DNA of 64,000 bases from Dermanyssus gallinae (lineage: Eukaryota; Arthropoda; Arachnida; Mesostigmata; Dermanyssidae): assembly GCA_003439945.1 (NCBI GenBank), contig QVRM01007063.1:248001-312000 (forward strand), written 5' to 3'. A program made the translations under genes and the position numbers. Below, in pieces: positions 38,816-51,078 of the stretch. The notes under the pieces were generated by a model. It ran no database searches. It was not told the DNA's origin and saw nothing but the letters and a program-made list of their open reading frames with translations. Position 1 is the stretch's first letter; every line of letters starts with the position of its first letter.

Positions 38816-41158
38816 ATAGTACTACTAAAAATACATTAACTATTATGCATTATATATGCACCTTTTATGTATAATTAATATATTCCATGTGTGTGTGAAA
38901 ACATATACAACTTCCTGCATGAACCGTATATCCCGCGTATAAATACACGACAATAGCAATAAGTACAACCTGGCGAGCACCCGGATGTAAAAATAGGCAT
39001 TTAACTACGGCATTTGCAGCCCACGGGTTTCATCACGTGTTATGCAGCGCACAAGAATTCCGCAATCATCAGGTGTGTTGCAGGTACGCGAGATGCTTAC
39101 GCCATTGCAATAGACACCACGCCGCGGCATGTCTAGCAGTTCAGTCAATAGCTGAACTTGCAAGGTGAGAGAACATCCGGTAATGTAGAAGAACCACTAA
39201 TTGAGACTGAAATACTTGTTTATAATGTACCCAACCTGGGTCATAATAATAATAATCGTGTATGTATGTGTATACATTATACGTTTGTTATGTGTGTCAT
39301 CTAACTAACAATAACATCAGTCATAGGAATGCCAAAATAATCATGTTTAAACATAGGATTTCAATAGAGGCGTTACAACGAAGCACATTAATTTTAGGGA
39401 AAGAGCCATCGAGCGGGCTTCAAGAGAGCGCCTCAGAGGCTCACCTGTAGGAAGGAGAATAGTCGGGCTACTTCGGGCGAATCCTCGTCGTCATGGGTCC
39501 GAGGTTCGAGGATAGCAGCCTCTAGCGAGGCAATCGAAGCTCTCCGGATCGGTGGCACACTTGCCCCGACCTGGGTCGTCTGTCAAATGGATTTTCTCGG
39601 TACCATTCGGCAACATTGAGATCTGCAATAATCATATTAATGACGATGCTGTTTTAGAGAAGAATAGCGCCATTGGTTACATCGTAAACGGCGGGGCCGA
39701 CATATTTAGCGAGTGACATAAGCAATTGTAGAGCTCGTTAAGGTAAGTATTCTTTTCTAATGAAACATGGTTCCTAAGAGATATTTTTTCGAAGTGAGAG
39801 TGATATTACTAAAATCTACGATACGGGTGTTGCTGCCCGACATAGGACTACAAAATGTGCGAATGCAAGATAACTAGTCCTTCTATACAGAAACTGAGCA
39901 CATGGTCGCGTTCGTGAAAAAAGATCGGCTCTGAAGAGCATGTAACGCCGGCGGCCAGCAACTGCGACATAGTAGTTTAGAAGAGAATTCGCAGAAAATA
40001 AAGTCCTGTCATTAGCTTCAACGCCTAATACCTCACGAACTATAACCCTACGACCATTGAAATTGTACTCTAATGCGCAATTGCACATTTTTTGCTCTTA
40101 TGTCGGGTAATAACACGATTGTTACGGATGTTGGTAATATTACCCTCACGTTAAAACAAGACTTCTTAGGACCATGTTCAATTGAAAACAAAAATATTTC
40201 TACTACTAAATACTTTTTTGTGATCTCTACAATTCTCTACGCCGTTTCTTCAATAGTTCGTCGACCTTGTTTCTATCTCGAGTATACAGGCATATTGACT
40301 TAGGGTTGAGTCTGGCCTAAAACAAGAAACAAGGCCTTGGTATTATTATCTTGTATACGGCGTGCCGTCGGACAGCAGCCTGTTGCAGGCCATCGCCCCC
40401 ACCCCGTTTTTAATATTGATACCATATCGTATGTAAATGTTTCTGTTAAACTCGAGCACCTGTGTTGTTGGCAGAGCCTGGCGAGCACGGGTGGACGCGT
40501 TGATTTTACGTCGCAGTCGTGGTACCTGCATTTTTGCAAGATAAGCAAGCAATTGCGTTTAGTGAAACACACATGCAGTATGTGAAATACGTGTTAAGTA
40601 ATCACACGCCGGGCAACTCAACATATGCGTGGCTCTGAAGAAGTAATCTCTCTCCATCTCATTCGATAGGCAGAACGTGGCACATGTGCTGTATACCGGC
40701 CGGCTTGCAAAAATCTTCTTCTGTGATCTCAATAAAGCCCCCCCCGCCCCCTGGGGTGTGTGCGGGAATATAGACGTAAAGTACGCGTTGAGCAACATAA
40801 GTCATAATTATACTCTATATAATGTATGTTTCCATAAAGAGACATAATAACAGGGCACTCTCTAATTCTCAAAATTGAACTAAATTATGAATTTTAGACA
40901 CATTCGCACCTGGTAGATCCATACGTAGGCCATTACAAGGCCAGCTATCGTGACCGAGAGCAGCATGGTCGCCCAGAGGGGGATGGTGTCAAGAAGGAGA
41001 ACTCGGGGCCCATCGTGAGCCACCGAGAACACGTTTATCAGCACCGTGAAGCCGTAGAGCAGCGGTAGCATCCGGAGACCCGGTTCGAGCGGCTCAGCCT
41101 GTGACAGTACGTAATACTTGATGCTAGAAAGCACGACGACACGTATACGATTATTATT

Positions 41159-41224
<66 letters not shown>

Positions 41225-42260
41225 CACTTGGCTTTATTACTTATGACTAAATGTCTTCTTCCGGGATCAGGACCACTTTGGGAGTGCCAGTGCACCGATC
41301 TACAGTGTACCGAGGGTTAAGTTCTGACAAAAACGTGCGATACGCCGCGACTGCAACCAAGGCACATTGTCGCACGGCGTGAATTTTCGCATAGGTACCA
41401 AACTTGGGATAATGAGTGGAAAAAAATCTTCTTCTCGGATGAAAATAAATTTAATCTCGATGGACCTGACGGCTGTCAGTACTTTTGGTATGACTTACGG
41501 AAAAAACCTAAATGGTTCCCGAAATTTGTGGCCGGTGGTGGTTCTGTGAAATATTGAAGCGCGTTTGATTATAATGGGAAGTCAGATCTAGTCGCGATCG
41601 TGGGCCGAAACAATTCCGACAAGTACCTGCGTATCGTCGGTTCCCAGTTAAAGCCCATTTTAGAAGAATTAGGGGACCTGACGCAGTTTTTCAATAAGAC
41701 AACGCCACGTTTCATACCTTGGCTAGCACTATAGCCTTTTTTCAAGAACAATGAGTGCCACTTTTTGACTGGCCGGCATTGAGTCCAGACCTGAAGCCCA
41801 TCGAAAATCTTTGGGGACATTTGGTGAAGCAGATTTACGCAAATGGTCGACAATATGATAATTTGTCGGACCTCAAAGAAGTTGTCCAGCAAGCGTGGAC
41901 TAATATTCCACTTTCGTACTTACAACAGCTCATTGTAAGCCCATGAAAGACCGAGTTTACGATTTGATTCAGAAAAAGGGACGAAAAACCCGTTTCTAGA
42001 TTAGAATATGTAGTATTATATAAGTCATACAGCCCTGCTAAGAATCGAATACTCCGTAACGCGTTATTGTTGCTAATATTTTGCAACACTGTTTTTCACA
42101 CCTTTGTATTTTTTGTATGAACCGATTGTGAGATGGAAATTAACGCTATACTCGTGGTTCGTCAAGTACATCATGTCCTTTAAATTTCAAACCTATCAAA
42201 TAAATCAAGCCGACATGATCACCAAAAAACATGACTTGAAATTTTTTGCAACGTACTTTA

Positions 42261-42291
<31 letters not shown>

Positions 42292-42425
42292 TTGCCTTAC
42301 CTGAAGAAGATGAGAAATGATACAATGCCGGATAGCACCGGTGAGATGAACCATGAAGAAATGATCTTTAGAAGTCCGACCCAATTAATGCCATTGAAAC
42401 CTACGGACAACAAAACCAGCGTTGT

Positions 42426-42470
<45 letters not shown>

Positions 42471-43926
42471 GGTCCTGTTAGAAAGTTTTTCAAAAATGTA
42501 TTTTAGAGATACGGTATTAGTTCTATCCTTCCAAAATTCAAAGTTGAGACATGGTATAGATGACTTCCAGTAAATTTCACATCTTAAAAATTTCTTCTCT
42601 CAAAACGCATAGTTTCATGCAAGCTGCCTTTAATATGTACCTTTTTTTCATTCACGGCACGGTCAAATCAGAGTACGTTAGGAAAAAATGTTTTGCTACA
42701 GAACAGGCTCGAACGAGAGCACAAGACTTTTGTTAGCTACACACGCTTGCCCTTGCTAGCTGAATCTGCTAAATTGATTAGAACGCGGTGATCGGCAGAC
42801 GCTTCTAAGTAACATATACCACTTAAACTGCATAAAATTATAATATTATATTAAACTGTATATATATATATATATATATATACAGGGTATTACAGGAATA
42901 GTTGATCAACGATATATGGAATTGTAGAGCTCGTTAAGGCAAATATTTTTTCCAATGGAACATGGTCTTTAAGAGGCCCTGTTTCGGAATGAGAGTTAAA
43001 TTACTACAATTTGTGACATTGGTGTTTTTGCCCGACATAGGAGCATAGAATGTGCTGTTGCGAGACAACCAGGTTTCCTAGACAGAAGCTAAACACACCG
43101 CCGTGTTCGTGAGAAAATTCCTGCTTCTTTCGAAGAACTCATAAGGCCGGTCAGAAGATGCTACATGGTCGCTTAGAAGAGAATTCGCCAAAATGAAGTT
43201 ATTTTATTAACCTTTACGCCCAATACCTCAAAATCATTACCTTACGACCACTTACACATACTACGCGCTCTAAACTAACATATTCAAATGCATTTCATGA
43301 CGATCATTTTGGTACCAAACTTATGGCAATGCGAGCTGTGGTTGCGGAGTAATTACGATTTTTTGGTGAGATGTCCAGATTAAGTGCATGTAAAATGACT
43401 GTGGCGACGTTACCGCGGACGTGTCGCGCGACAGCCGTCAGGCGGTCATTTACAGTCGCCACTACAGTCATTGGACATCCCACCAAAAAATCGTAATTAC
43501 TCCGCAACCACAGCTCGCAGAATATGTTAGTTTAGAGCGCTGTAAGTGGTCGTAAGGTAACGATTTTGAGGTATTGGGCTATCTAAGCGACCATGTAGCA
43601 TCTTCTGACCGGCCTTATGAGTCCTTCGAAAGAAGCAGAATTTTCTCACGAACACGGCGGTGTGTTAAGCTTCTGTCTAGGAAATCTGGTTGTCTCGCAA
43701 CAGCACATTCTATGCTCCTATGTCGGGCAAAACTACCAATGTCACAAATTGTAGTAATTTAACTCTCATTCCGAAACAGGGCCTCTTAGAAACCATGTTC
43801 CATTGGAAAAAAATATTTGCCTTAACGAGCTCTACAGTTCCATATATCGTTGATCAAATATTCCTGTAATACCCTGTATATATATATACACACTTAAACT
43901 GCATAAAATTATAATATTATATTAAA

Positions 43927-43980
<54 letters not shown>

Positions 43981-46106
43981 CCCTTTATTCGCTTGCGTCA
44001 GCTATCGCAAGTGAGAAATCTACACTCTCCTAACAAGAAAACGAAATGAATTTGGCTAGCAAACAACATACTCAAATGATTTTTCTCTCACGCAAACACA
44101 CACACACACGTACAGACCCAAAAGCACACAGACACACGCATGGACATATCCATGTATTCCTACGGATAAGCTTAAGATCTATATGCTTTTATGCAAACAA
44201 AGGCACGCGCCTTACACCTAGACGGACACTCACCTCTTGCGACAATCGTGAAGCCAACAACGGCGCCTACGATCGAGTGAGTGCCAGATATCGGTAACGC
44301 GAAGAATGTCGCCAGGATGTTCCAAACGGCGGAGCCCATGAGGGCGGCCAGATTTCCCAGCATTAGCGTCCTCTCGGCCCCATCGTAAAGTGACACAGTG
44401 AAGATGCCCTTGCGTACCGTGTCGGACACCTACACCGGGCAGGTGAAATGAACAACAAGGGTATTTTGTTAGTACCCCGGCAATTTCAAACAAGCTGTCT
44501 GTATTAATTATCGTTTGTGATTTTTTCTTTTTTTTATTATTATTATCAAATTGCCATACATCGCATTTATTGCATCTAGCGCGACTGTGTGGGGGAAGTT
44601 TGGGGATGTCCATGCCAATCAAACAATCGTAAAAACGTTTAAATAGTTAACTTTTTTTTTCTTTAAAAACGAATACTTCATCTGCCCACATGAGTTGTTG
44701 CTGAGTTTTACTAGTATACCTGCTAATTATGTGGTCAATTTAGTATCTGTGGCGGTGAGGCACTGAGAAATTCTATTTACTCTCAGCTATTGCGTGGGAC
44801 CTATGTCTTTCTCCTAACCAGCTGCTCACAGCAACACTTACAAGGATTGATTTTTTGTTCCTTTATAGACGATTTTTCTTATCAGTATCCTATTTACGGA
44901 ATATGACTTATCGTCATTTTTGTTGCATTTTACATTGCCGCATTCCAGAGAGTCTCGAGGGAAAAGTTCAAACGACGCCTTGCGCGATTTACAGAGGCTC
45001 AAATGCGCCAATATTAAAAGGTCCCCGCATTTAAAGGAGCCCGATGATACTGCCTACGTGCAAAGTGCAAATGCACAGATTTTTATGAACACGCTGCTTG
45101 TTATTTTGTATCTTGCAGAGTAGACAAAGCATAGCAAAAACGCATTTTGGCAGGTGAGCCAGAACAGTCGTAAGTACTCGTAAGTTACACCGGGCTAAAA
45201 CCTCTCAGCGCGAGTCTCATTTATGTGATTTTCCTGGGTACGAGCAGGTAGGTAGCCACTTTTATAAAATCTAGGGTGGTTGCAGGTGTAGGCTTAAATT
45301 AAACCTAGTTGGTTGGCTATTGGTTGAAGTTGGCTGGTATAAAGTTAACTAGAGGTCGTAATTTCGTCTGTGCCTATCTTTTACCTGGATTTAGCGTGAC
45401 CATATTTGCGGACTTATGTAGGCTTTTGTCAGCAGAGTAATGCGACTATTAGACAATGCTACACCCGATATACAATAATCACAGAAGCGGACACAATTCT
45501 GCCTGAGTAAAATTCGGTTCTATCTATCGTAAAGCTCCACTCCTCTTAGGAGTATTAGCCGTCCAAAGCTTCACTATTCTGGCTAAGGAAGAGCTTAACC
45601 GCATGAGTCTGAGCACTGCAAGTAGGTTCATATTCGATTTCTCATCTCGCTCACTGTAGCTCACATTCATCATCTTATCTGGACATGCGAGTAGCTAATA
45701 ATGATATTTCCCTTCCACTCGCACTACAGATATCGCATAATTTTGTTTTATTGTTGCTTGTTTAGCGTCGTTTAACTGACTGTGTCTTGCAAACCTTGTA
45801 GCCCAGCAGGAGTGCTCCGAGAATTTCGAAGATTGTCGCGAGAATGCACGCCTGCCGCAGAGTGAGTACCTGTTGCAGTAACGCAGAGTAACAAAACAAA
45901 TTGTAATTGAAGTTAATCTGTTACTATTAAATCACAAAAGTCACGCATTAACGACAATCGTTGGCTTGTATCTATGTCACTGCCGTTTAGTTTTAGCCTA
46001 ATTTGTTCAACTGGAACAGTGATCCTTTGTAATCAGACAAATGTATAACGCATGAAAATATGGTTCCTCGTATATAGAATACGCGCTTTATTTACATAAA
46101 GGATAA

Positions 46107-46160
<54 letters not shown>

Positions 46161-46661
46161 ATGCATTTTGTCAAAGGGTCAATATTTACACTTTATAAAC
46201 CGTTATTCAGATATAGACAATAGCAGTCAGTTTACTTGTGTGCCGACATTTGAGCTGTTAGCGTTTAAAGTTCTCAGCCTCCCTCCTTGGCCATCCGGCA
46301 TTAAAACATGTTATTTACACGATTTGTCTCAGCAATTTGCTTTAACAAAATGGTGTTACCACCTCTAAGACAGTTTAAACGAATGCTAATATATTTAATG
46401 AGTTTTTACTACTATTGTACATGCATTTTCCCTGTTACCATACAATTAAACATATAAAATGTACAAGCGATGATCCACTCTGGACTACTGTTCCAGAATA
46501 TGGTTCATAACAATAAAATTTCAGTAAATGTTACACCCTATTGAGACACGACGGAGGAATTTCCTCTGTACACTTTCCATTGCTTCAATCTGATCAACTC
46601 TCACAACAATTGTGAATTTAGGCACAACCAAAGTATTATAAAGCCTCATGTATTATTGTAA

Positions 46662-46755
<94 letters not shown>

Positions 46756-49700
46756 TGATGAAAATATAATTGATTATAGAACAATAAAATATGGTATTAG
46801 ATATAAGATCAGTTGATCATATGGTTTGTGTGTTATAAGTGAGTAAAATTCAGTTCCGGTGTCACCCCAACTTCGAGAATCTTATTGCTATTTAAAATAG
46901 GGATAGCCTCTTCATGTAGAACTCTCTACAGGGAAGATAACTAGCAATACATGTCATAAAGCGAGTATCAACATTTAAGTATCTAAACGTTTGTACATGT
47001 TTCACATAGTTTACCCTGTCAAATACCTTCGAGTAATCAAACTGTATACAGTCAAAACCAGTCATTTGTTTTATCATAACGGCCTAATCTTAAGTAATTT
47101 CGACGAATTTACTTGTCGTGGATTTGCCTCTAGTAAAATCATGTTAGTTTCCATTCCAACAAGATGTTGGATTGAAGAAAATTGAAAATGTGCTCCACCT
47201 AAAAATGTTTTCATTGATAATGCGACTGGTGATTGAGCTACTAGTCTTAATTATCTACATTGGATTGAAGAAAATTAAAAATGTGCTCCACTAAAAATGT
47301 TTTCATTGATAATGCGACTGGTGATTGAGCTACTAGTCTTTAATTATCTACATTTGATTAAGACCGTTCTTATGGTTAGGAGTTACGGCTGAATGTCGAA
47401 AATGTTTGGCACAATGCCATCCTTATAAGACCTGCTGAATATAAAAAATGGATTTAGTAATTATTGGTAATTGCTTAATTTTGGTAAGGATATTATATTC
47501 TGATGTTTCTAAATATGAACAGCCACCTCTCGGGACCACGTCGTAGAAAAGTCGTTCGGAAACTAAACCCCCTTGAGCGAGATAGACCGACAAAAAGAAG
47601 TCCTTAAATGCATTTGGTTCAAAAGCGTCGTCTATGTCAAGAGGACTGTCCGATCTATGTTTAAAGCCGCAATGTTCTTTTTCCATTTAATCGTTTATTT
47701 GCATAGCTAGGAACGACTTTGTTTTTAAAATAAAAACGAGCTTCTTCCATTATACGAAGTCTTCTAGTCTAGAAGGGTTCAGCTTTTCGTATTGCACATT
47801 TGGCTCCTGATCAACCAGTCGTTCTAGATACATAAATTACATATTTACGTAAATAGCAGTTATTTTTTACTTGCCATTTCGTTTAAGTACAAAGTATTTA
47901 ATTAGTGAATGTATCTGGTATGCAAAGCTCTGCAACACAATCTAAAACAAGTATCTTCAGTTTATACAAGCAAGCCTACAACTAATAATTACATAGACCC
48001 CTTACCGATTATTATAACTTCCTTTGACTATTGACAATTTAGGTATACAGCAGGGAGACCCCTTGGGGCCGGCTCTATTCAGCCTGGGTATACGTGAGCT
48101 GGTCAACTCAATACAAGTGCTTTTCAACGCCTGGTACCTCGACGATGGCACACTCGGTGGATCGACGGAGGACTTACTCGAGGAAGTGCGCAGAATTCTT
48201 GCCTTTGAGACAGTCAGTGGCCTGGTGTTAAACACGGCCAAATGCGAGGTGTTCGCGCCAGGGACAGACCCGGACGACCCCACATTGAGTGCCTTACTTG
48301 CGTTACTACCGGGGTGTAGAGTCGTGTCTGAACACGAAGTTACGCTCCTTGGCGCACCGTTCCCACTATCTGCACTGTCGAATCTACTCGACCCCATGAT
48401 GGACAGATTGTGGGCGATGCAAGAACGTCTGCCTCTGATCGGAGCCCACCAAGGGTATCTACTCCGCTCGTCCTTCTCCGCGTGTCGCATCGCACATATC
48501 ATACGATCCATGGACTGTTCGGGTACACTCAACCAGCTTCTCCAACCATTCGACGACCAGGTGGTGGAGGCCCTCGAGACGGTTTTGGGTCTGAACTTAC
48601 GACCACGAAAGGTGCGCCAGGCGGCTCTCCCTACCTCCATGGGCGGTCTTGGTCTTCCCTCGGCCCGCTCCTTGACAGGCCCTGCCGTGGCCGCCTCGAT
48701 GCACGCTACTTCGGGTCATGTCCAACGCCTGCTCCCGCCGGGGGCTTGGGCATTGTTTGAGGCAACTCGCGACACTATAGCGGCTAGACTCCAAGCTTTA
48801 CTGCCTGATATGAATAGACTTGCCTGCCAGAGAGCCAGGATAGGGCGCGCCTCCTTGCCGTCGCTCGCCCAGGAGCCAGCGACTGGCTATACGCACTACC
48901 CGCTGACTTATTGGGTACCCGCCTTGACGACCAATCCGCCCGGATCTGCGTTGGCCTCAGACTGGAAGCTGATTTGGTAGAGCCACACAGATGCACTTGT
49001 GGCGAGCCTGCCGGACGCCTGGCCAGACACGGCCTGTCTTGCGCTCACTCGGCGGGCCGGCGCCCACGTCACACCGCTCTGAATGACATTCTTGCAAGGT
49101 TGTTGCGAAAGGCCGGAATCCCTTGCGTCCTGGAACCGCCTGGTCTTTCTAGAGACGACGGCTGCACTTTAATACCTTTCTACAAGGGTCGTTTCCTGGT
49201 GTGGGATACGACGGTGACCGACTCTCTGACCCCCTCCCTTGTCGGTCCCAGCGCTTTTCGCCCAGGAACTGCCGCTTCCTGCGCCGAGACATCAAAGATA
49301 AGAAAATATGCGAACTAAGGCCGGGCGTACCACTTTTCACCCTTCGCATTCGAGACGCTAGGTGGCCCTGGGCCCCTCACAACCACGCTAATTTCCCAGG
49401 TTGGCGACGCTTTACAGCAGGTTACGATGGACAAGAGGGCGGGCACTTTCTTCTGCCAACGGCTTTCCCTAGAGATTCAGAGACGTAACGCGTTTTCGGT
49501 GCTCGGAACTATGAAATACTGGATGGACTCGCGTCTTCGCGTCAGGGGCCGGGCAAGACTCCCACTCGGACACGAGTGATAGATGAGGAGTGAGCCATCG
49601 GTGCCGTGGAATTAGCCCTTCACATGTATATATTAAACTCCTAAATAGATGATTGAATTTAGCGTAAAATAAATAGATAACGAAATGATAATGTGGTCGG

Positions 49701-51028
49701 ATAGGTTTGGTAACTGCAATACTCATCTGAGTCTGAGGTTAAAATTAAATCAACAATAGAGCCCCTATTGCCGTTGTCATTGCCTGAGTTACCGTAGATT
49801 ATTTTATTAGTGACAATAGTAAGACAAGTAGCCAATTGGCTAACGCTTCTTTTTTTATTAATAAATATGTTACAACCATTTCTCAAATGAACCGCTTGCG
49901 CTTTACTTCGATGTATACTAACGCTACTAAAGATACTATTACTATCGTTATGGCTAATTGCATGGCTGTCGTTACTATTGCTACTGTTGTGACTGGATAA
50001 TTTATTGAAATTGTTATATATCTTATTGTTATGACATTGACTAGCAAAATGATTATTAGTGTTACCCACAGTGGCGAATGTGTTACCTATTCTGTTACTG
50101 GAGCTGACCTGCGTGGCCCCAGCACCATGGCAATACAGTCAAGGTCGAGCGACCTCGTCTATTTGTTGGTTTAAGGCGTTGGCGATGCAGTCGTTAACAA
50201 AGGCGGACTTTGTGTGGTATGAATCTAAAAGCGTAATGTTATTCCAGTGTATTTTTTAAAGGTTTAAATGCCCAGAAATTTAAAGTGCTCTGGTTGTATC
50301 ACAAATGAAGTCAGAAGAGTCACATATAGTTTTTATGTGTTTTTTTGCGTGCAGCAATGGTGCCGGCGTTTGTTGTATAATAACAGGCAGCCCTGATGGA
50401 ACTATAATTGGAGTAGACGTCCAACGCGACAGCTTTAAAGTTTTGCTCTAGTTTTAGTTCACAAACTTTCACCATGCGTTTAATTCATATATAAACCGCC
50501 CTCCCCGGGAGCCACTGTCACGCCCGAATACTAAGTGCCTGTCATCTTAGAGGACACGATCATTACACGGCACTTCTCTGTCGGTTACATGTTTATCACC
50601 TACGCCTAACCAGAGTTCGGTTAACAACGTTATATTAATATGCGGTTTATGAACTAAGCAATTGCAAACGATAATCGAACGAGCAATTAAATGTAAAAAT
50701 TTTACCGCGCTTTTATCCTCGGTGGGAAGTGATGCCAACTGTTGGACGGAGACACTGGGGGCGCAATTTTGTCTGGATTGTTGTAAAACATTGGGTAGTC
50801 TGGGAAGAGGATGGGATGTGGAGATACTGGTGGCAGAGGCTTAGGAAATATGTAGAGGCGGTGGGGCCAGATCGTGGAGAAAACCACCGGTTTTCTGGTT
50901 CCGGAGGAAGCTGTGGAGGACGGAATTGAAAAAGAGCAATTCTCGACTGGCTGTTGAAGTTGTTTCTGCTGCTGCCAGCAACAGGGGAGAAAATGCCCGG
51001 AAACAACGATCAGTTGGCTTATATATAT

Positions 51029-51078
<50 letters not shown>

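Noticed and set aside
40900..41110. Exon 5 acceptor at CACAG^GCTGAG
   Set aside because: It puts the exon out of frame with exon 4 (phase 2); TTTCTAG^CATCAA restores the frame and the family spacing.
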